Shown here: positions 31,240 through 39,925 of the stretch, piece after piece
Layout: each line of letters begins with the position of its first letter
Position numbering within the stretch: position 1 is the first letter of the stretch
NCBI GenBank assembly: GCA_036275915.1
Contig: DASUCV010000014.1
Location: 53,501 to 117,500, forward strand
Source of the DNA: Candidatus Polarisedimenticolaceae bacterium
GTDB taxonomy: Bacteria > Acidobacteriota > Polarisedimenticolia > Polarisedimenticolales > DASRJG01
DNA length: 64,000 bases
Direction of reading: 5' to 3'
Notes under the pieces: generated by a model
The model's database searches: none
The model's input: the letters and a program-made list of their open reading frames with translations, nothing else
Told to the model about the DNA's origin: nothing
Translations under genes and position numbers: made by a program

Positions 31240-33882
31240 ATGAGTCTTCGCATCGTCAAGACCGCGATCGCCGTCGGTCTGGTCGCGCTCGCCACACTCA
31301 CGGCGCGCGCGCAATCCGGGACCATCGAGAGCGTACAGGTGCAGGGGCTCGTGCGCATGACGAACGAGGCGTTCGCGCACGCGTTCGGCATCCGCGCCGG
31401 CGACCCGTACGACCAGGCGCGCGTTCGCGCGGCGTTCCGGCGCCTGTGGGCGCTCGGTCTCTTCGACGACATCACGATCGATCAAGAGACCGGTGAAAAC
31501 GGCGGGACGGTCCTCGTCGTCAAGGTCAAGGAGAGGCCGAGCCTGTCGTCGGTGACCTACCAGGACAACAAGGTCCTCACGCGCACGACGATCGAGGAGC
31601 GATTCAAGGACAAGAAGATCGTCCTCGACGTCGGCAAGCCGCTCAACCTCAAAACCGTGTCGGACGCGGAAGCCGAGATCCGCATGATGCTCGGTGAGAA
31701 GGGTTATCTCGACGCCCAGATCGGCCACAAGGTCGACTCGCCGACGCAGGCGACGGTCTCGGTCGAGTTCACGATCAAGCCGGGCGGCAAGACGAAGATC
31801 AAGCAGATCACCTTCGTCGGCAACAAGGTCTACAAGTCGAAGACCCTCCTCGCCCAGCTCCAGCTCACCGCGCCCTACCACTGGTTCAAGTTCTGGAGCC
31901 AGAAGGCGCTCTACCATCCGGCCAAGTGGGACCAGGACTCCGGACACATCCGCGATCTCTACCTGAACGGCGGCTACCTCGACATCGACCTCCGGCCGCC
32001 GGTCATCGACCTCAAGGAAGACTCCGCTCAGGCGAAGGCGGCGGCCAAGCAGAAGAAGAAGGCGCCCCCCGAGCCGCCTCCTCCGGCACCCTCGCCCCCC
32101 GAGGACCAATCGGAGATGTCGGCCAAGGAGAAGAAGGCGTACGCGAACGCCGTCAAGAAGGCGAACGCCGCGCAGAAGAAGTACGAGAAGGCGGTCTCCA
32201 AGGCGGAGCCGGTCATTCAGAGGTGGGCCTATCTCACCGTGCCGGTCGTCGAAGGGCCGCAGTACAAGCTCGGGGTCAAGAGCGTCAGCGGGAACACGAT
32301 CTTCAGCGACAAGGAGCTCCTTGCCGACGTCTTCATCGCGCCGGGCTGGATCGTCAACAACGGCCTCCTGGACGTCGGCGTGAAGCGGATGCAGCGCCGC
32401 TACGAGGACAAGGGTTACGCGTACGCGACGGTGCGGCGCGAGATCGACCGCCATCCCGACGAAAAACTCGCCGACGTCAAGTTCGACGTGAGCGAGGACA
32501 AGCCGTACTTCGTCGACCGGATCGAGTTCACCGGGAACACCGCGACGCAGGACAAGGTCTTGAGGCGCGAGTTCCGGATCAAGGAAGGCGACCTCTTCAG
32601 CCGGACGACGCTCGATCTCTCCACCCAGAAGGTCAATCAGCTCGGGTACTTCCAGGTCAAGCCCGAGGACGTGGTCGTGCAGCCGGTCGAGAACACGAAC
32701 GGGGTCGACGTCAGCGTCCCGGGGCAGGAGCAGGGGCGGAACGAGATCCAGGTCGGCGGCGGCTACAGCGGCGCCGATGGCGCGTTCTTCACCGGTTACT
32801 ACTCGACCAAGAACTTCCTCGGCCGCGGCCAGATCGTCTCGATCTCGCTCCAGCTCGGCGGGCGCCGGAACCTCTACCAGCTCGCCTTCCAGGAACCCTG
32901 GTTCCTGAACCGGCCGTACACGCTGGGGTTCACCCTCTACCGCGGCAACCAGGACTACGGCGCCGCCCAGCGCAGCCAGTCGAAGGGGTTCGGCGTCGTC
33001 CTCGGAAGACAGATCGGCTACTTCCAGCAGGTGCAGATGCGCTACGACTTCCAGCGCGTCCAGTCGAACGGCTTGGCACCGCAGGTGGGCTTCGCGACGG
33101 TGCCCGGGACGACGACCCCGCTGACCTCGGTGATCGCGACCAACACGATCTCGAAGATCACGCCGAGCTGGTTCCGCAACAGCATCAACAACCCCTACCG
33201 GCCGACGGCGGGATGGTCGCTCTCGACCGACATGGAGATCGCCGGCGGTCCGCTCGGCGGCGACACCTCTTACATCCGGCCGCGGATCCTCTTCACGAAG
33301 TACATCCCGTTCTACAAGCGCATGTACTTCGGCCTCCACATGGAGGCCGGCATGATCCGGACGTGGGCCGGCGGGAGCACGCCGAACGCCGCGAACGTGA
33401 ACGGGGTCCCCCGTTTTCAGCGGTTCTGGCTCGGCGGCGAGACCTACGGACCCCGGATCTTCCAGACGCGCGACGTGTCGCCGTTGCGGTGGGTCCGCCT
33501 GAACGCCTTCGGCGAGGTGATCGAGGCGACGAAGGATCCGTCGGGCCGGCCGGTGCGCGATTTCGACCTGAACGGCGACGGGGTCGTCAACCGGGCCGAT
33601 CTGGTCGCCCTTGGAGGCGACCGCTACTGGCTGAGCATGTCCGAGCTCACGATCCCGTTCCAGCAGGCGGTCGAGCTCGCGTTCTTCTTCGACGCCGGGA
33701 ACGCGTTGTACGAAGATACGCCTTGGTCGCTCGCCGACTACCGGGCCTCGGCGGGAGTCGAGCTACGATTCTATCTTCCGGTCTTTCCCGTGCCCTTGCG
33801 TTTGATTTACGGTTGGCCCATCCGGAAGCTGCCCGAAGACCGGACGAGCCCGTTCACCTTCTCCATCGGGCGAAGTTTCTAG
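31240..33882 (+). CDS. bamA: Outer membrane assembly factor BamA with unusual inserts
   Basis: 880 residues. A signal peptide (1-25) is followed by POTRA domains, then a C-terminal 16-strand barrel whose end reads FPVPLRLIYGWPIRKLPEDRTSPFTFSIGRSF, with the terminal aromatic signal. BamA folds and inserts outer-membrane proteins. Two features are odd: an approximately 70-residue Lys/Ala/Pro-rich insert (259-327) between POTRA domains, and an EF-hand-like loop DLNGDGVVNRADL (776-788) inside the barrel. The bam lipoprotein genes are not adjacent. It is followed by ompH and the lipid A genes, the usual envelope order. Confidence 0.92.
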   Translation: MSLRIVKTAIAVGLVALATLTARAQSGTIESVQVQGLVRMTNEAFAHAFGIRAGDPYDQARVRAAFRRLWALGLFDDITIDQETGENGGTVLVVKVKERPSLSSVTYQDNKVLTRTTIEERFKDKKIVLDVGKPLNLKTVSDAEAEIRMMLGEKGYLDAQIGHKVDSPTQATVSVEFTIKPGGKTKIKQITFVGNKVYKSKTLLAQLQLTAPYHWFKFWSQKALYHPAKWDQDSGHIRDLYLNGGYLDIDLRPPVIDLKEDSAQAKAAAKQKKKAPPEPPPPAPSPPEDQSEMSAKEKKAYANAVKKANAAQKKYEKAVSKAEPVIQRWAYLTVPVVEGPQYKLGVKSVSGNTIFSDKELLADVFIAPGWIVNNGLLDVGVKRMQRRYEDKGYAYATVRREIDRHPDEKLADVKFDVSEDKPYFVDRIEFTGNTATQDKVLRREFRIKEGDLFSRTTLDLSTQKVNQLGYFQVKPEDVVVQPVENTNGVDVSVPGQEQGRNEIQVGGGYSGADGAFFTGYYSTKNFLGRGQIVSISLQLGGRRNLYQLAFQEPWFLNRPYTLGFTLYRGNQDYGAAQRSQSKGFGVVLGRQIGYFQQVQMRYDFQRVQSNGLAPQVGFATVPGTTTPLTSVIATNTISKITPSWFRNSINNPYRPTAGWSLSTDMEIAGGPLGGDTSYIRPRILFTKYIPFYKRMYFGLHMEAGMIRTWAGGSTPNAANVNGVPRFQRFWLGGETYGPRIFQTRDVSPLRWVRLNAFGEVIEATKDPSGRPVRDFDLNGDGVVNRADLVALGGDRYWLSMSELTIPFQQAVELAFFFDAGNALYEDTPWSLADYRASAGVELRFYLPVFPVPLRLIYGWPIRKLPEDRTSPFTFSIGRSF
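32014..32220 (+). other. Pro/Lys/Ala-rich insert between POTRA domains of BamA
   Basis: Codons 259-327 encode KEDSAQAKAAAKQKKK, then PPEPPPPAPSPPED, then a Lys/Ala-rich helix (EKKAYANAVKKANAAQKK). Charged and low-complexity, it is unlike POTRA sequence and probably forms a flexible arm plus helix in the periplasm. Confidence 0.7.
33559..33603 (+). other. EF-hand/dockerin-like calcium loop inside BamA barrel region
   Basis: Codons 774-788 read DFDLNGDGVVNRADL. D776, N778, D780, G781, N784 and D787 fall at positions 1, 3, 5, 6, 9 and 12 of a canonical EF-hand loop, with V at 8. It sits before the last barrel strands, at a likely surface loop. Confidence 0.65.
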
Positions 33883-33915
33883 ACGCTGAGCTGTGAGCCG
33901 GCGAAAAGGAGTTCC

Positions 33916-34515
33916 ATGAACCGCACCGTAGTCCTGATCGCGTCCCTCGCGGCGGCGGTGGCCGTCCCCGCGCGGGCGCAAGCCCCCGCCGCTCTCAAGA
34001 TCGGCATCTTCGACGCCAACCGCGTCTCGGAGGAGACCGACGAGGGAAAGAAGATCGCCGCGAAGCTCTCGGCGTTCGGCGACAAGAAGAAGGCCGAGCT
34101 TGCGGCCAAGGACAAGGAGATCGCCGACCTCCGGGCGCAGCTCGACTCCCAGAACCTGTCCCTCTCGCCCGAGAAGCAGCAGCAGATGCAGAAGGACATC
34201 CAGCGGAAGACGCTCGAGCTGCAGCAGGGGCAGGAGGCGGCGCGCAACGAGTTCCAGATCGAGGTCTCGGACGCGCAGAACAAGTTCCAGGAACAGCTGA
34301 TCCGCGTCATCAACCAGTTCGGCCGCGACGAAGGGTTCACGCTCATCATCGAGCGGACGACCGGAGGGGTCGCGTTCGCCGCCGAGGCGATCGACGTGAC
34401 GACGGCCATCGTCGACAAGTTCAACGAGGTCGTGAAGCCCGCGGCCGACGACAAGGCGGCGCCCGCCGCGGCGAAGCCCGCGACTCCGGCCGCTCCCGCG
34501 CCGAAGAAGCCCTGA
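33916..34515 (+). CDS. OmpH/Skp family periplasmic chaperone
   Basis: 199 residues. A signal peptide (1-23) precedes a short beta part ([14 protein letters not shown]) and a long coiled coil ([21 protein letters not shown]... and [17 protein letters not shown]...), the jellyfish-like Skp fold that holds unfolded outer-membrane proteins. The end is an unusual Ala/Pro/Lys-rich tail. It follows bamA by 33 bases with a clear AGGAG site and precedes lpxD by 4 bases, in the widespread bamA-skp-lpxD-fabZ-lpxA order. Confidence 0.9.
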   Translation: MNRTVVLIASLAAAVAVPARAQAPAALKIGIFDANRVSEETDEGKKIAAKLSAFGDKKKAELAAKDKEIADLRAQLDSQNLSLSPEKQQQMQKDIQRKTLELQQGQEAARNEFQIEVSDAQNKFQEQLIRVINQFGRDEGFTLIIERTTGGVAFAAEAIDVTTAIVDKFNEVVKPAADDKAAPAAAKPATPAAPAPKKP

Positions 34516-34519
34516 CACG

Positions 34520-35578
34520 TTGAGCACGGAACGCCAGCCGGCCCGCTTCAAGCTCTCCGACCTCGCGGCGGCGGTCGGCGGCCGTGTGCTCGGCGATCCC
34601 GAGCGCACCGTCACCGGCGTCGCGACCCTCGAGGGAGCCGGTCCGGACGACCTGTCGTTCCTCACGAACCTGCGATACCGCCAGGCCGCCGACGGAACGC
34701 GTGCCGGGGCCGTGCTCGTCGGTCCCGACATAGAGCTCGCGGGCCACGATCTGCTGCAGGCGCCCGAGCCGTATCTGGCGCTCGCCGTCATCCTCGAGCG
34801 GATGCACCCGGACCGCCGGCCCGATCCGGGAGTATCCGCGGACGCCCGCGTCTCGCCCTCGGCCCGGCTCGGCGAGGGCGTCTCGATCGCGCCGTTCGCC
34901 GTCGTCGAGGCCGGGGCGACGGTCGGCGACGGAACGGCCATAGGCGCGGGCTCGTTCGTCGGCGAGAGGGTGGCGATCGGACCCGGCTCGCGCCTTTACG
35001 CGCGTGTCGTCGTGTACGCCGGCACCGCGATCGGCGCGCGGTGCGTCGTCCATGCGGGCGCGGTCCTGGGTGCCGACGGATTCGGATTCGCGACCTCGCG
35101 CGGCGTCCACCGCAAGGTTCCCCAGATCGGCCGCGTCGTCCTCGAGGACGACGTCGAGATCGGCGCCAATACGACGGTCGATCGGGGGTCGATCGGCGAC
35201 ACGCGGATCGGCGCCGGCAGCAAGATCGACAACCTCGTCATGATCGCGCACGGCGTGGTCGTCGGTCCGGGCGCGCTCATCGCCGCGCAGGTCGGCGTCG
35301 CCGGGAGCACGCGGATCGGTCACCACGCGATGATCGGTGGTCAGGCCGGGTTCGTGGGGCACCTCGCGATCGGGGACCGCGTCATCGTCGGCGCCCGCGG
35401 AGCGGTCTACAGCGACCTCGACGACGGGAGGTTCGTGGCCGGGAACCCCGCCATGGACCATCGAACCTGGAAGAGATCGCAGGCGATTCTGAAGGAGCTT
35501 CCGGAGATGCGCGCGCGGATCCGCGCGCTCGAGCGGCGGCTCCAAGACCTGGACGGGAAGGCGGGGAGCGAAGCGTGA
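34520..35578 (+). CDS. lpxD: UDP-3-O-acylglucosamine N-acyltransferase
   Basis: 352 residues from the TTG at 34520; no ATG or GTG is available before the conserved [14 protein letters not shown] start. LpxD adds the second acyl chain to UDP-GlcN in lipid A synthesis. It has the N-terminal uridine-binding domain (1-105), a left-handed beta-helix of hexapeptide repeats with the catalytic histidine H244 in MIAHGVVVG, and a short C-terminal helix. The stop overlaps the fabZ GTG (35575-35578). Confidence 0.93.
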   Translation: MSTERQPARFKLSDLAAAVGGRVLGDPERTVTGVATLEGAGPDDLSFLTNLRYRQAADGTRAGAVLVGPDIELAGHDLLQAPEPYLALAVILERMHPDRRPDPGVSADARVSPSARLGEGVSIAPFAVVEAGATVGDGTAIGAGSFVGERVAIGPGSRLYARVVVYAGTAIGARCVVHAGAVLGADGFGFATSRGVHRKVPQIGRVVLEDDVEIGANTTVDRGSIGDTRIGAGSKIDNLVMIAHGVVVGPGALIAAQVGVAGSTRIGHHAMIGGQAGFVGHLAIGDRVIVGARGAVYSDLDDGRFVAGNPAMDHRTWKRSQAILKELPEMRARIRALERRLQDLDGKAGSEA

Positions 35579-36012
35579 GCATCATGGACATCCGGGCGAT
35601 CCTGGAGAGGATCCCCCACCGGTACCCGTTCGTGCTCGTCGACCGGGTCGTCGAGGTCACCCCTCGCCAGAGGATCGTGGCGATCAAGAACGTGACCTAC
35701 GACGAGCCGTTCTTCCCGGGGCATTTCCCGGGTGCGCCGGTCATGCCGGGCGTTCTCATCCTCGAGTCGCTCGCCCAGACCGGGGCGCTCCTGCTCTTCG
35801 ACGAGGTTCCCGACCGCGGATCGAAGCTCGTCTACTTCGCGGGAATCGACGGCGCCCGCTTCCGGCGGCCGGTCGTCCCCGGCGACCAGCTCCGTCTCAC
35901 GATGGAGATCGTGAAGATGCGGGCGAGGACCTGCAAGATGAAGGGCATCGCCACCGTTGAAGGCGAGATGGCGGCCGAGGCGGAGATCATGTCCGCGCTG
36001 GTCGAGAGGTGA
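35575..36012 (+). CDS. fabZ: 3-hydroxyacyl-[acyl-carrier-protein] dehydratase FabZ
   Basis: 145 residues from the GTG at 35575; an ATG at 35584 is the alternative and would start at MDIRAI. It has the hot-dog fold with the catalytic histidine in PGHFPG and the acid in [10 protein letters not shown]. FabZ dehydrates 3-hydroxyacyl-ACP, the acyl-chain source shared by fatty acid and lipid A synthesis. The stop overlaps the lpxA GTG. The fold and motifs are complete. Confidence 0.93.
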   Translation: MSIMDIRAILERIPHRYPFVLVDRVVEVTPRQRIVAIKNVTYDEPFFPGHFPGAPVMPGVLILESLAQTGALLLFDEVPDRGSKLVYFAGIDGARFRRPVVPGDQLRLTMEIVKMRARTCKMKGIATVEGEMAAEAEIMSALVER

Positions 36013-36800
36013 CGCACGTGAGCGAAGCCTGGATCGATCCCCGCGCGGTCGTCCACGAGGACGCCTCGATCGGGGCCGACGCGTTCATCGGGCCGTTCTG
36101 CGTCGTCGGAGCCGAGGCGACGGTCGGCGATCGCACGCGGCTCGAGTCCCACGTCGTCCTCGACGGAAGGATCACGCTCGGCCCGGACAACGTCGTCGCG
36201 CCGTTCGCCAGCCTCGGCGGCCCGCCGCAAGACCTCAAATACAAGGGCGAGCCGACGTCGCTCGAGATCGGGTCGGGGAACCAGATCCGCGAGTACGTCA
36301 CGATCAGCCGCGGGACGTCGGCCGGCGGCGGCGTGACGCGGATCGGCGACGGCAACCTGCTCATGGCGTACACGCACATCGGTCACGATTGCCGGATCGG
36401 CAGCCGCATCGTCTTCGCCAACGCGGCGACCCTCGCCGGACACGTCGAGGTCGGCGACGACGCCACCGTCGGCGCCGCGTGCGGCGTCCACCAGTTCGTC
36501 CGGATCGCGAAGCACGCCTTCATCGGCGGCTACTCGACGATCCCGCAGGACGCGCTGCCGTTCGTCATCACCGCCGGCAACCGCGCCTCGAGCCACGGGA
36601 TCAACCTCGTCGGCATGAAGCGCCGCGGGTACCCGCCTCCGACGATCGAGGCGATCAAGCGCTGCTACATGACTCTCTTCCGCTCGAAGAGGCTCCTCGC
36701 CGATGCGATCGCCGAGGTCGAGGCGGAGAGCGGGTCCATCCCGGAGGTCGCCTACTTCCTCGAGTTCGTGAAGTCGACGAAGCGGGGGATCCTCCGATGA
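36009..36800 (+). CDS. lpxA: UDP-N-acetylglucosamine O-acyltransferase
   Basis: 263 residues from the GTG at 36009 that overlaps the fabZ stop. LpxA transfers the first acyl chain to UDP-GlcNAc, starting lipid A. The left-handed beta-helix is clear, with the catalytic histidine in [11 protein letters not shown], the [10 protein letters not shown] and [18 protein letters not shown] segments, and a helical C-terminus. The gene for the Gfo/Idh dehydrogenase overlaps its stop by four bases. Confidence 0.94.
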   Translation: MTHVSEAWIDPRAVVHEDASIGADAFIGPFCVVGAEATVGDRTRLESHVVLDGRITLGPDNVVAPFASLGGPPQDLKYKGEPTSLEIGSGNQIREYVTISRGTSAGGGVTRIGDGNLLMAYTHIGHDCRIGSRIVFANAATLAGHVEVGDDATVGAACGVHQFVRIAKHAFIGGYSTIPQDALPFVITAGNRASSHGINLVGMKRRGYPPPTIEAIKRCYMTLFRSKRLLADAIAEVEAESGSIPEVAYFLEFVKSTKRGILR

Positions 36801-37744
36801 GCGACGCGCCGATTCCCGTCGGCGTCGTCGGTGTGGGCCACCTCGGACGGCACCACGCGCGGATCTACGCCGGGATGACCGGCGTCAAGCTCGTCGCCGT
36901 CGCCGATCACGATCAGGAGCGGGCGGCCGCGATCGCGAAGGAGTTCGGCTGCGACGCCGTGCGCGACGCCTCCGAGCTGGCGGGCCGTGTCGTCGCGGCG
37001 AGCGTCGCGACGCCCACGATCCATCACCGGCTTGCCGCCGAAACCTTGCTCGCCGCCGGTGCGGACGTCCTCATCGAGAAGCCGATCGCGCCGACGCTTG
37101 CGGACGCGGATGCGATCCTCGACGCGGCCACGAAAGCCGGACGCCTCATCATGGTCGGGCACACCGAGCGGTTCAACCCGGCGATGACCGCGCTCAGCCG
37201 GGCGGTCGACGCGCCGAGGTTCGTCGAGATCCACAGGCTTGCCGGGTTCTCGCCGCGGTCGACCGACGTCGACGTCATCCTCGACCTCATGATCCACGAT
37301 CTCGATCTGCTCCTCTGGTTCGACGGCTCCGATCCGGTCTCGGTCGATGCGGTCGGCGTGGCGGCCCTCACCGACAAGATCGACATCGCGAACGCCCGCA
37401 TCCGGTTTGCATCCGGGTGCGTCGCCAACGTGACGGCGAGCCGCATCTCGGCGGAAAAGCTCCGGAGGATCCGCGTCTTCCAGTCGCGCACCTACGTCGC
37501 CTGCGACACCGGAGAGAAGAAAGTCGAGCGGTACCGGCTCGTCATCGGCTCCGACCGGAAGCCGGCGATCCAGCACGACGCGCTCCCTGTGGAAGACGGC
37601 GAGCCGCTCGGTCTCGAGCTGCAGGCGTTCGTCGAGGCGGTCAAGACGCGCCGGAGTCCGCCGGTCGACGGTCTCGCGGGCCGGCGCGCGCTCGAGCTCG
37701 CGCTCAAGGTGGGGGAGGCGATCGCCGCCGCGGGCGTCGTTTGA
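36797..37744 (+). CDS. Gfo/Idh/MocA-family dehydrogenase, GnnA-like candidate
   Basis: 315 residues. The Rossmann domain starts VGVVGVGHLGRHHARIYAG. The Gfo/Idh motif EKPIAP contains K95, and the catalytic histidine lies in MIHDLDL (H167). Such enzymes oxidise or reduce sugars with NAD(P). The four-base overlap with lpxA suggests a substrate related to lipid A. GnnA, which oxidises UDP-GlcNAc at C3 so that GnnB can aminate it, is a member of this family and is found beside lpxA in some bacteria. No aminotransferase is in the window, so this specific role is inferred. Confidence 0.82.
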   Translation: MSDAPIPVGVVGVGHLGRHHARIYAGMTGVKLVAVADHDQERAAAIAKEFGCDAVRDASELAGRVVAASVATPTIHHRLAAETLLAAGADVLIEKPIAPTLADADAILDAATKAGRLIMVGHTERFNPAMTALSRAVDAPRFVEIHRLAGFSPRSTDVDVILDLMIHDLDLLLWFDGSDPVSVDAVGVAALTDKIDIANARIRFASGCVANVTASRISAEKLRRIRVFQSRTYVACDTGEKKVERYRLVIGSDRKPAIQHDALPVEDGEPLGLELQAFVEAVKTRRSPPVDGLAGRRALELALKVGEAIAAAGVV

Positions 37745-38790
37745 GCCTGCGGGAGTTCCTCGAGGGTGAGATCCGCGCGGGCGCGATGCCGGCCGCCGCG
37801 TGGTGGGTCGGGGACGGAACGCGGACGATCGATGAGGGCGCAGCCGGACACGCCGTGCTGACGCCGCACGAAGAGAAGGCCGGCAGCGACACCGCGTTCG
37901 ATCTCGCCTCGCTCACGAAGCCGATCGCCACGGCCCTCGTCGCACTCTTGGAGGGTCTCGAACTCGAGGCCACGCTCGGCGCGTGCTTCCCGGAGCTCGC
38001 GCGGGGGCCGTTCGCGGATCGGACGCTCCGGGAGACGGGCACGCATCGCGCGAGGCTTCCGGCGTGGCTCCCGCTCTATGCGTGGGGATCGACGCGGGAG
38101 GCTTACGTTGCCGCGATCGCAAGCGCGAAGGCGGGACCCGCGGGCGAGACCGTCTACTCGGATCTCGGCTACCTCCTCCTCGGCTTCGCGCTCGCGTCGT
38201 CGTCGGGCCGGCCGCTCGATCGTCTCTTCGACGAGAGGATCGCGAAGCCTCTCGCGCTGGAACGGACCGGCTTCCCGGGAACCGGCTCACGGTTCGCGCG
38301 CGCCGCGGCGACCGAGCGCGGGAATGCGTACGAACGGAGGCTCGCCGGGGATCTGGCGGCCGGCTGCGAATTCCGGTCGGCGCTCATCCGGGGTCACGTT
38401 CACGACGGGAACGCTTGGGCGCTCGGCGGCGTTGCCGGGCACGCCGGGCTCTTCGGCACGGCGAAGGAGGTCGGATCGATCACGCGGGCGCTCCTCGACC
38501 CGCGGCCGCTCGGCGTCGGAGCGGAGCTCCTCACCCCGCTGTGGGCCGCGGACACGGCACCGGGCGCCCGTACCTTCGGCTTCCACCGGGCCGCCGATAC
38601 CGAGTCGGTCCGCGGCGTGCTCCCCGACGACGCAGTCGGCCACTTCGGGTTCACCGGGACGTCCCTGTGGATCGACCGGTCCCGCCCGAGGATCTACGTG
38701 CTGCTCACGAACCGCGTCCACCCGGACGTGCCGGGGGTGGACTTCACACGCACGCGCCGGGGATTCCACGAGCGCGCCGCCGCCCTGTGA
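37741..38790 (+). CDS. Beta-lactamase-family serine hydrolase
   Basis: 349 residues from the TTG at 37741, which overlaps the dehydrogenase stop. It lacks a signal peptide. The serine motif is SLTK (S57-K60), followed by YSDLG as the YxN-type motif and HFGFTGTSLW as the KTG equivalent. This is the layout of class C beta-lactamase-like esterases and D-alanyl peptidases of the Pfam beta-lactamase family. The substrate is not evident. It appears to be the last gene of the bamA-lpx unit, before a new promoter at 38815. Confidence 0.82.
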   Translation: MSLREFLEGEIRAGAMPAAAWWVGDGTRTIDEGAAGHAVLTPHEEKAGSDTAFDLASLTKPIATALVALLEGLELEATLGACFPELARGPFADRTLRETGTHRARLPAWLPLYAWGSTREAYVAAIASAKAGPAGETVYSDLGYLLLGFALASSSGRPLDRLFDERIAKPLALERTGFPGTGSRFARAAATERGNAYERRLAGDLAAGCEFRSALIRGHVHDGNAWALGGVAGHAGLFGTAKEVGSITRALLDPRPLGVGAELLTPLWAADTAPGARTFGFHRAADTESVRGVLPDDAVGHFGFTGTSLWIDRSRPRIYVLLTNRVHPDVPGVDFTRTRRGFHERAAAL

Positions 38791-38814
38791 CCGGCGCGAA
38801 TGCCGCACGACCGG

Positions 38815-38820
38815 TAAAAT
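38815..38820 (+). promoter_or_regulatory. Candidate -10 box (TAAAAT) of TonB-like gene
   Basis: TAAAAT ends ten bases before the ATG at 38831. Another ATG overlaps the box itself (38819), so 38831 is the more likely start. A leaderless or four-base-leader transcript is inferred. Confidence 0.45.
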
Positions 38821-38830
38821 GTCGCCGCTG

Positions 38831-39880
38831 ATGGATGCCCCCCGCACGACGATCTCGCTCGGCCCGTTCGAGCTCTCGATCCGGCGCAACGAGGAGGGCA
38901 GGCGGGTCGGACTGCCAGGCTCGGTCGGCGTCCACATCCTGATCCTCGCGCTTGCGCTCCTCATCTCGGCGCACACCGCGAAGACGGCGCGCGAAAAGGA
39001 AAAGGTCCTCGCGCAGGAAACGCCGATCCCGATCACGTTCGTGAGCCCGATCCCGGAGCCGCAAGTCCCGAAGCCGCCGGCGCCGAAGGCGCCCCCCGTC
39101 GACATGCGCAAGATTCCACCGCAGGCGGCGAACAAGCCTCTGCGCATGCAGCCGGTTCCCGAGGTCACATCCGCGCCACGTCCGAAGACCGACGCCAAGA
39201 CTCACCAGAGCTCCGGTCTGCACGATACGAGGCCGGCCGGCGGCCAGGCCGGCGGCCCGCTTCCGCAGCCCACGACCGGCGCCCCCGAAGCGCAGGCGGA
39301 TGCGAATCCGGCGTCGCCGCTCGACGAGTCGAAGGATCTCCAGGGACGGCTCCAGGATTTCCGGCACGCGCTCGAGGCGCCGCGGCCGCCTTCTCCCAAG
39401 GGACCGAAAGGCGGGGGAACGGGGCTGGGCGGGATCAGGATGCCTGCGCTTCCGCAGACCGGTTATGACTTCGGCAACCTCCAGTTCGAGAACAGCGGCG
39501 AGTACGACTGGGAAGACTACGGACGCCAGATCTACTACGTGATCTGGGCCGAATGGCATCGCCAGCTCCTCGGCACGTCGAATCTCTTCGAGCGCTGGTC
39601 CGCCGAGCGTCGCATCGCCCTCTTGAATCACCAGGCCCGCGTTCGCTTCACGATCGCGCGATCGGGGCAGGTCACGGACGTCGCCGTCGAGGTCGGCTCC
39701 GCCTGCGTTCCCTTGGACGACTCGGCGGCGAACGCGCTGAAGGCGGTGATCCTCCCGCCGCTGCCCGAGGACTACAAGCGCGACTCGGAGACGATTCACG
39801 CCACCTTCCGGGCGGAAGGACCGATCCACGGCATGGGCTCGTACCTCCAGCAGCTCCGCGACTATTGCACCTGCTTCTAG
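38831..39880 (+). CDS. TonB-like energy transducer
   Basis: 349 residues from the ATG at 38831 (an ATG at 38819 would add four residues but overlaps the -10 box). A single membrane helix (GSVGVHILILALALLISA) is followed by a Pro/Lys-rich periplasmic stretch (EPQVPKPPAPKAPP) and a C-terminal TonB-type domain (LNHQARVRFTIARSGQVTDVAVEVGSACVP). It should couple inner-membrane proton force to outer-membrane receptors such as the Oar-like protein at 61255. The C-terminus ends in DYCTCF with a CxC pair that is unusual for TonB. ExbB/ExbD are not in the window. Confidence 0.85.
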   Translation: MDAPRTTISLGPFELSIRRNEEGRRVGLPGSVGVHILILALALLISAHTAKTAREKEKVLAQETPIPITFVSPIPEPQVPKPPAPKAPPVDMRKIPPQAANKPLRMQPVPEVTSAPRPKTDAKTHQSSGLHDTRPAGGQAGGPLPQPTTGAPEAQADANPASPLDESKDLQGRLQDFRHALEAPRPPSPKGPKGGGTGLGGIRMPALPQTGYDFGNLQFENSGEYDWEDYGRQIYYVIWAEWHRQLLGTSNLFERWSAERRIALLNHQARVRFTIARSGQVTDVAVEVGSACVPLDDSAANALKAVILPPLPEDYKRDSETIHATFRAEGPIHGMGSYLQQLRDYCTCF

Positions 39881-39913
39881 GCCCCGTCGTTGACGCCCCT
39901 CGGGCGCACCCAC

Positions 39914-39919
39914 TACGAT
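39914..39919 (+). promoter_or_regulatory. Candidate -10 box (TACGAT) of DRE-TIM gene
   Basis: TACGAT ends six bases before the GTG at 39926, with no ribosome site. It supports that GTG as the start over a TTG at 39890. Confidence 0.35.
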
Positions 39920-39925
39920 GCGGAC

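Noticed and set aside
31033..33339. Minus-strand open frame opposite bamA
   Set aside because: Antisense to a complete BamA; repetitive Asp/Leu/Arg-rich shadow frame.
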